Assembly (NCBI GenBank): GCA_016716275.1
Contig: JADJWR010000003.1
Span: 62,001-126,000, forward strand
Length of the DNA: 64,000 nt
From: Burkholderiales bacterium
GTDB taxonomy: Bacteria > Pseudomonadota > Gammaproteobacteria > Burkholderiales > Burkholderiaceae_F
Reading direction: 5' to 3'
In this document: in pieces, positions 7,948 to 16,564 of the stretch
Layout of the letters: every line of letters begins with the position of its first letter
Position numbering within the stretch: the first letter of the stretch is position 1
Program-made: the position numbers and the translations under genes
Notes under the pieces: generated by a model
Databases searched by the model: none
What the model saw: only the letters and a program-made list of their open reading frames with translations
Told to the model about the DNA's origin: nothing

Positions 7948-8996
7948 GCGCCGAGTCGCCGCGCGCCTTTCGATGCCCGCAGCCGCCGGCGGCGCAGCGT
8001 CTCCGACGGCAGTTCGCCGAACATGTGCCGGTAGTCGGCGGCGAAGTGCGACAGGTGCCAGAAACCCCAGCGGGCGGCGATGTCCTGCACCGAGTCGCCG
8101 GTGGCGTCGTCGCGCTTTAGGTCGCGCCGCACGCGGTTCAGGCGCAGCGCCCGCAGGTAGTGCAGCGGCGTGCAGCCGATCGACTCCTGGAAACAGTACT
8201 GCAGCTTGCGCCGGCTCACCCCGATGGCCCGGCACAGCTCGGCGATGGTCACCGATTCGTCGGGGCTCGACAGCAGGTAGCCGCGGGCGCGGTCGACGAC
8301 GCGTCGCTGGCTGGCGCTGCTGTCGGTGTCGGTGCTGTTCAGGCCGCAGCTGAGGGTAGCGAACAGGTTGGTCAGCACGCCGTCGCGCAGGTGCCGTCGG
8401 ATCGCCGGCTCTGCCAGCGGCATCTGGCCGGACTGCAGCACCTCGAAGGTGGTGCACAGGTACTGCCGCAGCCGCGCCATGCATTCGGGACTGCAGCGGA
8501 TCAGCCAGTCGCCCTGGGTCAGGTCGGCAAGTTCGATGCCCTCGACCTCGCGGCAGAAGCCGGCCATGGTGTCGGCGTGCATCGCCACCGCGGCCACGTC
8601 GAACGGCTTCGGGGCGACCAGGTCGAGCTCGCGCGCGCGCGCATCGAGCGCGTAAATCATGTCCGCGGTCATCGGCAGACCCTGCGCATGGCCGTCGCCG
8701 TCCATCGCCAGCGGTACGGCCAGCGCCAGCGAATCACGCCACGGGTTGCCGCGCTGGTGCACTACCTGGTTGGTGGTCTCGCGGAACAGCTGCAGTTCGG
8801 CGAACCAGACATCGACGATCCGCCCGTCGAAGGCGCCGGCCGAGATCTGGTCGTAGGTCTGGTTCCACCGACGCAGCGCTTCGGCGTGCTCGTCGGCGTC
8901 CCGCGTGACGCGGATCTGCACCGAGTACGGGGCCTGGCCGTCCTGCCTGTCGGCAGGCGGGGGACTCGTGGCGTTGATCGGCAGCCTGGCGTTCAC
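7944..8996 (-). CDS. AraC-family transcriptional regulator
   Basis: The 350-residue protein has an N-terminal AraC-binding-like domain (about 35-210) and a C-terminal double helix-turn-helix domain (about 235-335: VTIAELCRAIGVSRRKLQYCFQESIG, then DIAARWGFWHLSHFAADYRHMFGELPSETL). It is divergent from the DUF1329/DUF1302/RND cassette across a 280-bp gap, the usual position for a local activator, so I infer that it controls that cassette. The ligand is unknown. Its stop codon overlaps the start of the repeat-coding ORF. Confidence 0.92.
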   Translation of the reverse strand: MNARLPINATSPPPADRQDGQAPYSVQIRVTRDADEHAEALRRWNQTYDQISAGAFDGRIVDVWFAELQLFRETTNQVVHQRGNPWRDSLALAVPLAMDGDGHAQGLPMTADMIYALDARARELDLVAPKPFDVAAVAMHADTMAGFCREVEGIELADLTQGDWLIRCSPECMARLRQYLCTTFEVLQSGQMPLAEPAIRRHLRDGVLTNLFATLSCGLNSTDTDSSASQRRVVDRARGYLLSSPDESVTIAELCRAIGVSRRKLQYCFQESIGCTPLHYLRALRLNRVRRDLKRDDATGDSVQDIAARWGFWHLSHFAADYRHMFGELPSETLRRRRLRASKGARRLGA

Positions 8997-9146
8997 CGGT
9001 GCTCCGCGGGCCGGGATAGGCGGGTGCCGATCCTATGCCGCTGCCGCACCGACGTCCATAAGACATCCTGGCAGATCGCAGTTGCGCTGCAACATCCAGC
9101 CGGCGACGACGTCTGCGCGGGACGCAATGCCGTCGCCGCCGACGGT

Positions 9147-9165
9147 TTGCCGAAATAGGCTAACG
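9147..9165 (+). promoter_or_regulatory. 19-bp promoter-region motif, copy 1
   Basis: TTGCCGAAATAGGCTAACG lies 111 bp before the DUF1329 ATG. A 16/19-identical copy occurs in front of aauB at 16493-16511. The spacing does not fit a sigma-70 -35/-10 pair inside the motif, so it may be a shared regulator site. Function is unproven. Confidence 0.4.
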
Positions 9166-9276
9166 ATGCGGCCGCCGCGCTTCCTAGACTGCGCCGACGT
9201 GTGCGGGGATGCCGAAGCATCGGCCGCGACGGCACGCGTGCAGCGCGACACGGGTTGCCATGGGAGGAGACATCAG

Positions 9277-10647
9277 ATGAAAGCGGGCAGGAAGGCGCCG
9301 TTCGGGCGTGCCTTGTTGGTGGCGGCATTGGCGGTGGCGTTGGGCGCGCAGGCCGCAGTCAGCGAGCAGGAGGCGGCGGCGCTCGGCAAGACGCTGACGC
9401 CGTTCGGCGCCGAGCCGGGCGGCAACAAGGAGGGCACGATTCCGGCGTGGACGGGCGGCCTGAAGCAGGCGCCGGCAGGGTGGAAGCCCGGCCGGGTCGA
9501 CCCGTTTAAGGACGACAAGCCGCTGTTCTCGATCGACGCGTCGAACGTCGACAAGTACGCCGAGAAGCTGCCCGCCGGCCAGGTGGCGTTGATCAAGGCG
9601 TACCCGGGCTACCGGATGGACGTCTATCCGACGCGGCGCACCTGCACCTTCCCCGAATGGTTCGCCGCCCGGACGCGGCAGAACGCCACCTTTGCCAAGA
9701 CCAGCGCCGACGGCTGGAAGCTCGAGCAGGCCTACGGCGGCGGGCTGGCGTTCCCGATCCCGAAGACCGGCTACGAGGTGATGTGGAACTACAAGACCCG
9801 CTACGTCGGCACGGCGCGCCGGCAGCAGATCTCGGCACTGGTGCCGGAGAAGGGCGGCGGCTACGTCGAGAACAAGCAGTGGTTCTACGACTGGTACCCG
9901 TTCTCCAGTCCGAAGGTCAACTCGCCGGGCGAGGTCAACGCCGTCGAGTCGAAGCAGATCTACGAGGTGCTGACGCCGCCGTCGCGCGCCGGCGAGGTCT
10001 ACCTGATCCACACCTTCCACGACAAGCCGTCGGACGCGTGGATCTACTTCCCCGGCCAGCGCCGCGTGCGGCGGGCGCCGACCTTCGCCTATGACAACCC
10101 GATCGCCGGCTTCGACAACCTGTACTTCGTCGACCAGATCAACATGTTCATCGGCGCGATGGACCGCTACGACTTCAAGCTGATCGGCAAGAAGGAGATC
10201 TACGTCCCGTACAACAGCTACAAGCTGATCGACAAGGGACAGAAGTACAAGGACCTGCTCGGCGCCGACTACATCAAGCGCGACGCGATGCGCTACGAAC
10301 TGCACCGCGTCTGGGTGGTCGAGGCGACCGTAAAGGACGACAAGCGGCACTCCTTCGCCAGGCGCGTGTTCTACATCGACGAGGACAGCTGGGCGCTGCT
10401 GCACGTCGACATGTACGACGCCAAGGGCAACCTCTGGCGCGTCCAGGAGGGCAGCCTGTGGGCGTCGCCCGACATCCAGGCCTGCGTGACGCTGGAGCAG
10501 CAGATGTACGACCTGGTGGCCCGCCGTTACGTGCTCGACAACTGGACCCAGGAAGGCGAGGTGATCGAGCTCGAGGCGCCGAACCGGCAGAACTTCAACG
10601 ACAGCTTCTTCAGCGCCGATTCGATCCGGCGCATGGGCGAGCGCTGA
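9277..10647 (+). CDS. DUF1329 family periplasmic protein (LolA-like fold family)
   Basis: The 456-residue product has a Sec signal peptide (hydrophobic core about 12-26, cleavage near AQA-AV). The mature part matches DUF1329: it opens SEQEAAALGKTLTPFGAEPGG and includes WNYKTRYVGTAR and IYFPGQRRVRRAPTFAYD. DUF1329 proteins resemble LolA/LolB-type lipid-binding shells and are usually encoded next to DUF1302 outer-membrane proteins. The ATG at 9277 follows a strong GGAGGAGA ribosome-binding sequence. The next gene starts 21 bp after the stop. Role inferred: periplasmic carrier for a lipid-like substrate. Confidence 0.9.
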   Translation: MKAGRKAPFGRALLVAALAVALGAQAAVSEQEAAALGKTLTPFGAEPGGNKEGTIPAWTGGLKQAPAGWKPGRVDPFKDDKPLFSIDASNVDKYAEKLPAGQVALIKAYPGYRMDVYPTRRTCTFPEWFAARTRQNATFAKTSADGWKLEQAYGGGLAFPIPKTGYEVMWNYKTRYVGTARRQQISALVPEKGGGYVENKQWFYDWYPFSSPKVNSPGEVNAVESKQIYEVLTPPSRAGEVYLIHTFHDKPSDAWIYFPGQRRVRRAPTFAYDNPIAGFDNLYFVDQINMFIGAMDRYDFKLIGKKEIYVPYNSYKLIDKGQKYKDLLGADYIKRDAMRYELHRVWVVEATVKDDKRHSFARRVFYIDEDSWALLHVDMYDAKGNLWRVQEGSLWASPDIQACVTLEQQMYDLVARRYVLDNWTQEGEVIELEAPNRQNFNDSFFSADSIRRMGER

Positions 10648-10668
10648 CCGCGACAGGGGGAGGAGACC

Positions 10669-12522
10669 ATGACAACAATTTCCGAAGCGCCCAGTGGTCG
10701 CGCCGGCGCAGCGCGCCGCCGGCCGGCGATGCCGGCGCTCGCCGGCGCCGTGGCGATGGCGCTGGCCGTGTGGACTGCACCGTCGGCTGCCTTCCGTTTC
10801 GGTTCCGACGACGGCAGCGGCATCTCGGGCAACCTGGACAGCACCATCTCGTTCGGCCTGACCACGCGGCTGCGTTCGCCCGACTGCCTGATCATCGGCA
10901 ACGACAGCGGCGGCTGCAACAACGGCACCAACAACGAGCTGCACAGCCTGTCCCAGCTGCAGCCGGGCGGCGGCTATGCCAATGCCGACTTCAACTACAC
11001 CAACTTCGACGACGGCGACCTGAACTACAAGAAGAACGACATCGTCTCGATGGCGATCAAGGGCACCCACGACCTGTCGCTGCGGGCGCCGGGCGGCTGG
11101 AGCGCGCTGGCGCGCGTGTACTGGGTGCACGACTTCAAGATCGACGACACGGTGCGGCTGCCGCTGGAAGGCGAGGCTTACGACAAGGCCGTCTCCCGCA
11201 TCGACCTGCTCGACGCGTGGATCGGCAAGGACTTCGACGTCGGCAGCCGGCGCGGCAAGGTCAGGCTCGGCAACCAGGTGGTCAGCTGGGGCGAGGACAT
11301 CTTCATCCTCGGCGGCATCAACCAGATCAACGCCATCGACCTGCAGAAGTTCCACGTGCCGGGCACCCAGCTGAAGGAGATCTTCGTGCCGGCGCCGATG
11401 CTGTGGGGGTCGATCCCGGTCGCCGACCGGGTCAACGTCGAGGCGTACTACCAGATCTACTGGAACTCCTTCAAGTTCGATCCGGTGGGCACCTTCTTCT
11501 CGACGGCCGACGTGGTCGGGCCGGGCAACAAGCCGGGCTTCCTGCCGACCTCGGTGGTCGAGGACTTCTTCCCCGGCACCTGCGCCGCGGTCAACCCGAC
11601 CGGCCGCTGCGGCGACCGGGTGATAAGCGGCACCGACGACGCCACCAACATCGCCAACGGTCTGGCGATTCCGTTCTCCGGCGAGAAGGAGCCGAAGAAG
11701 AGCGGCCAGTACGGCCTGGCGCTGCGCTACACGCCGGAATCGATCGACGCCGAGTTCGGCTTCTACTACCAGCGCTACCACGACAAGCTGCCGTTCCTCG
11801 GCTTCACCGGCACGCCCGCGGGTGCGGTGACGAGCTACTTCTGGGCCTACGGCGAGGACAAGGACCTGTGGGGGGCGTCGGTCAGCACCAAGCTCGGTCC
11901 GGTCGCGATCGGCGCCGAGATCTCCTACCGGCCGAAGGACAGCGTCGGCGTCGACCCGACGGTGCCGTTCGGCACCGTCGGCGGCGCCGCCGAGCTGAAT
12001 CCGTACAGCGTCTACGACGTCGGCTCGCAGCCGGGCTACGTCGAGGAGAAGAAGTACCAGGCGCACGTGACGGCGTTCTACCTGTTCTCGCCGAACGATC
12101 CACTCGGTGGACTGGCGACCGGACTGGGAGCGAGCGACGGCTTCATCCTCGCCGAGGCGGCGGTGACGCGCTACCCGAACCTCGACCGGTCGGGCCGCAT
12201 CCCGTACTTCCTGCCGAACTACGCGCTGCCGGACAAGACCTCGTGGGGCTACGTGCTGGAGATCGGGCTGAACTACCCGAACGCCTTCGACAGCGGCGTG
12301 ACCATCACGCCGCAGCTCGACTGGTTCCACGACGTCAGCGGCACCAGTCCCAACACCATCCCGTTCGTCGAGGGCCGCAAGGCGCTGACCGCGTCGCTGC
12401 TGTTCAACTACCGCGACCGCTGGAAGGGCGCGCTGCAATGGGTGACCTACTCCGGCGGCGGCGCCAACAACATGGTGCGCGATCGCGACTTCCTGGCCGC
12501 CAGCGTGTCGTATTCCTTCTGA
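10669..12522 (+). CDS. DUF1302 family outer-membrane protein
   Basis: The 617-residue precursor has a long signal region (hydrophobic residues about 24-40, ending near SAAFRFG) followed by the DUF1302 start (GSGISGNLDSTISFGLTTR). The body is Gly/Asn/Tyr-rich with alternating polar and hydrophobic residues, and the C-terminus ends FLAASVSYSF with a terminal Phe, the outer-membrane beta-barrel insertion signature. It carries a GGGAGGAGACC ribosome-binding sequence and follows DUF1329 in one operon. It is probably the outer-membrane channel of the cassette; the cargo is unknown. Confidence 0.9.
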   Translation: MTTISEAPSGRAGAARRRPAMPALAGAVAMALAVWTAPSAAFRFGSDDGSGISGNLDSTISFGLTTRLRSPDCLIIGNDSGGCNNGTNNELHSLSQLQPGGGYANADFNYTNFDDGDLNYKKNDIVSMAIKGTHDLSLRAPGGWSALARVYWVHDFKIDDTVRLPLEGEAYDKAVSRIDLLDAWIGKDFDVGSRRGKVRLGNQVVSWGEDIFILGGINQINAIDLQKFHVPGTQLKEIFVPAPMLWGSIPVADRVNVEAYYQIYWNSFKFDPVGTFFSTADVVGPGNKPGFLPTSVVEDFFPGTCAAVNPTGRCGDRVISGTDDATNIANGLAIPFSGEKEPKKSGQYGLALRYTPESIDAEFGFYYQRYHDKLPFLGFTGTPAGAVTSYFWAYGEDKDLWGASVSTKLGPVAIGAEISYRPKDSVGVDPTVPFGTVGGAAELNPYSVYDVGSQPGYVEEKKYQAHVTAFYLFSPNDPLGGLATGLGASDGFILAEAAVTRYPNLDRSGRIPYFLPNYALPDKTSWGYVLEIGLNYPNAFDSGVTITPQLDWFHDVSGTSPNTIPFVEGRKALTASLLFNYRDRWKGALQWVTYSGGGANNMVRDRDFLAASVSYSF

Positions 12523-12609
12523 GGCGGAACCGGCGATGAACTTCCCGGCGGGCGCCGCCGCCCGCCGGGCCCTCTGAGCGACCTTCTTCCATCCGGCACG
12601 GGCAAGCGG

Positions 12610-14970
12610 ATGCTGGCGACGCTCGTCGAGCGCCTCGAGTCGCTGTTCTTCACGCACCGCGCCGCGGTGCTCGGCGTGCTCGCCGTGGTGACCGCGGTGA
12701 TGGCGGTGTTCGCGCTGCAGCTGCGCATGTCGGCAGGCTTCGACAAGCAGCTGCCGCAGAACCACGAGTACATCCGCACCTTCAACCAGTACCGCGACGT
12801 CCTGTTCGGCGCCAATCGCATCATCGTGGTGGTGCACGCCCGGCAGGGCGACATCTGGAACGAGAAGGCGCTGACCAAGCTGTACGACGTCACCCAGGCG
12901 CTGTTCTTCATGCCGGGGGTCGACCGGCGCACGGTGACCTCGCTGTGGACGCCCAACACGCGGGCGGTGCAGATCACCGAAGAGGGGATGAAGGCCGAGG
13001 ACGTGATCGGCGGCGACGTCACCGTCCGTTCGCTGACGCCGCAGGCCATCGAAGGGATCCGCGAGCGCACGATGGTCGGCGGCTTCGTCGGCAGCCTGGT
13101 CGCCAACGACTACTCCGGCGCGATGGTGGTGGCCGAACTCGCCGATCCCGACCCGAAGACCGGCGCGCGCCTCGACTACCTCGACTTCAGCAAGCGCCTG
13201 GAAACCGAGATCCGCGCCCAGTTCGCCGACGCCGACTACGACATCCAGATCATCGGCTTCGCCAAGCAGATGGGCGACATCGCCGAGGGCGCCACCGGCG
13301 TGATCGAGTTCTTCGGGCTGGCCTTCGTGCTCACCGCCGCCGCGGTGTACCTGTACACCCGCTCCTGGGTGCTCACCTTCCTGCCGCTCGCCTGTTCGCT
13401 GGTGTCGGTCATCTGGCAGTTCGGCACCATCACGCTGCTCGGCTTCGGCCTCGATCCGCTGGCGATCCTGGTGCCCTTTCTGGTCTTCGCCATCGGCGTC
13501 TCGCACGGCATCCAGCAGATCAACTACATCTCCAAGGAGGTGTGCAACGGCGCCGACGCGATGACCGCGGCGCGGCGCAGCTTCACCGGCCTGCTGGTGC
13601 CGGGCACGCTGGCGCTGATTACCGCCTTCGTCGGCTTCGCCACCCTGGTGCTGGTGCCGATCCCGATGATCCGCGAGCTGGCGATCACCGCCTCGGTCGG
13701 CGTCGCCTACAAGATCGTCACCAACCTCGTCATGCTGCCGGTGATGGCGAGCTACTTCAGCTTCGACGCCGCCTACGTCGAGCGGATCAGCCGCTCGCGC
13801 GCCGCTCGCACCCGCGCGATGGCGCTGCTCGGCGGCCTGGCCGAGACCCGCAACGCCGCCATCGTCAGCGCCCTCGGCGCCGTGCTGCTGGCGGTGGCCG
13901 TCTGGCAGAGCCAGGGCCGCCACGTCGGCCACGTGCTGGCGGGCGCGCCGGAACTGCACGACGACTCGCGCTACAACCGCGACGTCGAGAGCGTCGTGTC
14001 GCGCTTCGGCCTCGGTCTGGACCTGCTGACCGTGCCGGTGGAGGCGCCCAAGGACGGTTGCTACAAGCATCCGGTGATGGCCTACGTCGACCGGCTGACG
14101 TGGGCGATGGCCAACGCGCCGGGGGTGCTGTCGGCGCAGTCGCTCACGACGATGGCCAAGCTCGCCTCGGCCGGCGTCAACGAGGGCAATCCGAAGTGGG
14201 CGGCGCTGCCGCGCGAGGAGCTGACCCTCGGCGAGGCGGTGCGGCAGGTCCCCGAGGGGATGCGGCTGAACAACGCCGAGTGCACGGTGATGCCGGTCAA
14301 CCTGTACCTGGCCGATCACAAGGCCTCGACGATCAAGGGGGTGGTCGAGGCGGTCAAGCAGTTCCGCGGCGCCGAGACGATCGACGGCGTCACCGTGCGG
14401 CTGGCCAGCGGCAGCGCCGGCGTGCAGGCGGCCACCAACGAGGTGGTCGAAACCTCCGAACTGCCGATGATGCTGTACGTCTACCTGACGATCATCGTGC
14501 TGGTGCTGATCGTCTACCGCGACTGGCGGGCGATGGTCGCCTGCTGCCTGCCGCTGACCCTGGCCACCTTCCTCGGCTACTGGTTCATGCGGGTGCTCGA
14601 CATCGGGCTGACCGTCGCCACGCTGCCGGTGATGGTGCTGGCGGTGGGCATCGGCGTCGACTACGCCTTCTACATCTACAACCGGCTGCAGATGCACCTG
14701 GCCAACGGCATCGACATCGTCAACTCCTTCAAGCAGGCGCTGCAGGAGGTCGGCATCGCCACCATTTTCACCGCCATCACGCTGTCGATCGGCGTGGCGA
14801 CCTGGTCGTTCTCGCCGCTGAAGTTCCAGGCCGACATGGGCCTGCTGCTGACCTTCATGTTCATGATCAACATGGTGATGGCGATCACCCTGCTGCCGGC
14901 GCTGGCGGTGATCATCGACGTGCTGATCCCGCGCCGCCGTCCGGTGCGGGCGCCGTTCCTGGCGCACTGA
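12610..14970 (+). CDS. RND/MMPL-family exporter
   Basis: The 786-residue protein has the duplicated RND layout: one N-terminal helix (about 17-38), a periplasmic loop (to about 230), a five-helix bundle (about 235-390), another single helix (about 420), a second loop, then a second bundle (about 620-775) with the GVDYAFYIYNRL segment. The size and the sterol-sensing-like bundle fit the MMPL/HpnN branch, which moves lipids, rather than the 1,000-residue drug pumps. It lies 87 bp after DUF1302 and 15 bp before the Ycf48-like gene. Role inferred: inner-membrane motor of a lipid or hydrophobic-compound transport system. Confidence 0.9.
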   Translation: MLATLVERLESLFFTHRAAVLGVLAVVTAVMAVFALQLRMSAGFDKQLPQNHEYIRTFNQYRDVLFGANRIIVVVHARQGDIWNEKALTKLYDVTQALFFMPGVDRRTVTSLWTPNTRAVQITEEGMKAEDVIGGDVTVRSLTPQAIEGIRERTMVGGFVGSLVANDYSGAMVVAELADPDPKTGARLDYLDFSKRLETEIRAQFADADYDIQIIGFAKQMGDIAEGATGVIEFFGLAFVLTAAAVYLYTRSWVLTFLPLACSLVSVIWQFGTITLLGFGLDPLAILVPFLVFAIGVSHGIQQINYISKEVCNGADAMTAARRSFTGLLVPGTLALITAFVGFATLVLVPIPMIRELAITASVGVAYKIVTNLVMLPVMASYFSFDAAYVERISRSRAARTRAMALLGGLAETRNAAIVSALGAVLLAVAVWQSQGRHVGHVLAGAPELHDDSRYNRDVESVVSRFGLGLDLLTVPVEAPKDGCYKHPVMAYVDRLTWAMANAPGVLSAQSLTTMAKLASAGVNEGNPKWAALPREELTLGEAVRQVPEGMRLNNAECTVMPVNLYLADHKASTIKGVVEAVKQFRGAETIDGVTVRLASGSAGVQAATNEVVETSELPMMLYVYLTIIVLVLIVYRDWRAMVACCLPLTLATFLGYWFMRVLDIGLTVATLPVMVLAVGIGVDYAFYIYNRLQMHLANGIDIVNSFKQALQEVGIATIFTAITLSIGVATWSFSPLKFQADMGLLLTFMFMINMVMAITLLPALAVIIDVLIPRRRPVRAPFLAH

Positions 14971-14985
14971 TCCGGCTTCTCTCCG

Positions 14986-15984
14986 ATGAGCACGCCAACC
15001 GCGAACCGAACCTGCCTGGCCGGCACGCTGGCGGCCGCGGTCCTGGCCGTACTGGCCATGGCGCTGGCGTCGGCGCAGCCGACCGACGCGGCACGGCTGC
15101 GGCCGGCGCTGGCGGCGCCGCTCGCCGGCAAGGCGCCGCTGACTGCGGTGGCGCGTGCCGGCGATGCCTGGGTGGCGGTCGGCGACTACGGCGTGGTGCT
15201 GCGCACCGACGACGGCAGGAACTGGCGCCAGGCGCAGTCGGTGCCGGTGGACACGCTGCTCACCGCAACGTCGTTCGTTTCTGCCGACGTCGGCTGGGCG
15301 GTGGGACATGGCGGCGTGGTGCTCGCCACGCGCGACGGCGGCCGCAACTGGTCGACGCTGGCCCTGCTCGAGGGCGCGCCGGCGCTGCTGTCGGTCTGGT
15401 TCCGCGATCCGCAACGCGGCATCGTCACCGGCGCGTACGGCGCGGCCTTCGGCACCCGCGACGGCGGTCGCACCTGGAGCCCGCTGACGGTCGGCCGCGG
15501 CCGCGATGCGGAACTGCACCTGAACCACGTCTTCGCGGCCGGCGAGACGCTGTTCATCGCCGGCGAGAGCGGCGCGGCTTTCCGCTCGGCCGACGGCGGC
15601 GAAAGCTGGGCGCGGCTCGCGACCGGTGTTGCCGGCTCGCTGTGGACCGGCGTTGCGCTGCGCAGCGGCACGGTGCTGCTGGCCGGGATGAGCGGCCGGC
15701 TGCTCGCCAGCCGCGACGAAGGCCAGTCGTGGGCGGTGCTCGACACCGGCACCGACCAGGCGCTGGCGAGCGTGATCGAGGTCGACGATGGCGGGGTGAT
15801 CGCGGTCGGCAGCGGCGGCGCGGTGGTGCGCGTCGACGCGGCGCTCGAGAAGGTCAGGCTGGAGGTGCGCCCGGACCGGCAGAACCTCGCCGCGGTGGCG
15901 GCGCTGCCCACCGGGGTCGCGTTCTTCGGCCAGCAGGGGATCGTCGCCGCCAGCGCGGCATCGCAGCAGGGGGGAGAACGATGA
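14986..15984 (+). CDS. Ycf48-like BNR-repeat periplasmic protein
   Basis: The 332-residue protein has a signal peptide (hydrophobic residues about 12-30, cleavage near ASAQP) followed by a seven-bladed propeller of BNR/sialidase-type repeats. Repeated signatures are YGVVLRTDDGRNW, GGVVLATRDGGRNW, YGAAFGTRDGGRTW, SGAAFRSADGGESW and GRLLASRDEGQSW. It resembles the photosystem II assembly factor Ycf48, but in non-photosynthetic proteobacteria such proteins sit with DUF1302/DUF1329/RND genes, as here. Probably a scaffold or assembly factor. Its stop overlaps the next start (ATGATG). Confidence 0.88.
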   Translation: MSTPTANRTCLAGTLAAAVLAVLAMALASAQPTDAARLRPALAAPLAGKAPLTAVARAGDAWVAVGDYGVVLRTDDGRNWRQAQSVPVDTLLTATSFVSADVGWAVGHGGVVLATRDGGRNWSTLALLEGAPALLSVWFRDPQRGIVTGAYGAAFGTRDGGRTWSPLTVGRGRDAELHLNHVFAAGETLFIAGESGAAFRSADGGESWARLATGVAGSLWTGVALRSGTVLLAGMSGRLLASRDEGQSWAVLDTGTDQALASVIEVDDGGVIAVGSGGAVVRVDAALEKVRLEVRPDRQNLAAVAALPTGVAFFGQQGIVAASAASQQGGER

Positions 15985-16469
15985 TGCTGGAGCGGTTGCT
16001 CAACGCCTTGCGCGGCAACGAGCCGCCGGCGAGCGCCAACACCGCGCAGCTCTGGCGCAAGCAGATCGCGGTGGCGGCGATGCTGGTGGAGGCGAGCCAG
16101 ATCGATCGCCAGGTCACCGGCGAGGAGCAGGCAGCGATCGTGCGGGCGATCGGCCGCCGTTTCGGCCTGAACGAGGCCGAGGCGACGCGGCTGGTGGCGG
16201 CGGCGCAGCAGCAGTTCGCCGACAGTCTGGACGACTGGGTCTACGCCGAGGACGTGCGTGCCGGCTACGGCTACGAGGAGCGGATGGAGATCCTCGGCAT
16301 GCTGTGGGACGTCGTCTATGCCGACGGGGCGCTGAGCAAGCTGGAGATCGACCTGATGAACCGGGTGTCGCGCCATCTCGGCATCGCCGAGGAAGACTTC
16401 AACGCCGTGCGGGTCGAGGCCTTCGGCCGGGCCAGCAGCGCGCGGGCCGGCAACCAGCGGCTGGACTGA
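15981..16469 (+). CDS. TerB-family protein
   Basis: The 162-residue helical protein matches the TerB/DjlA-N type domain: an N-terminal helix with a QIDRQVTGEEQAAIVRAI stretch and a second repeat, DGALSKLEIDLMNRVSRHLGI, in which acidic residues resemble the metal-binding positions. TerB proteins are linked to tellurite resistance and envelope stress, but the domain is broad. Its ATG overlaps the Ycf48-like stop by 4 bp, so it is probably the last gene of the exporter cassette. A GGGGAGAA ribosome-binding sequence precedes it. Confidence 0.85.
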   Translation: MMLERLLNALRGNEPPASANTAQLWRKQIAVAAMLVEASQIDRQVTGEEQAAIVRAIGRRFGLNEAEATRLVAAAQQQFADSLDDWVYAEDVRAGYGYEERMEILGMLWDVVYADGALSKLEIDLMNRVSRHLGIAEEDFNAVRVEAFGRASSARAGNQRLD

Positions 16470-16492
16470 CCGGCTCGAGGCGGCCGGGAATC

Positions 16493-16511
16493 TTGCCGAA
16501 ATGGGATAGCG
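16493..16511 (+). promoter_or_regulatory. 19-bp promoter-region motif, copy 2
   Basis: TTGCCGAAATGGGATAGCG lies 53 bp before the aauB ATG and matches the copy at 9147-9165 at 16 of 19 positions. This suggests that the amine dehydrogenase cluster and the DUF1329/RND cassette share a regulator or promoter type. Not proven. Confidence 0.4.
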
Positions 16512-16564
16512 TGCGCGTCCGTCGGCGTTCAGACTTGCGCGCGACGCGGCGAGGAGACGACACG

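Noticed and set aside
9071..9087. TGGCAGATCGCAGTTGC as a sigma-54 promoter
   Set aside because: The GG and GC elements are two bases too far apart for a -24/-12 promoter.
9184..15528. Very long open frame on the minus strand across the DUF1329/DUF1302/RND genes (and similar ones at 21260-25150 and 35232-38246 opposite genes)
   Set aside because: High GC leaves few stop codons; the translations are rich in Arg, Gln, His and Ala with no family motif, and the opposite strand carries well-supported genes.
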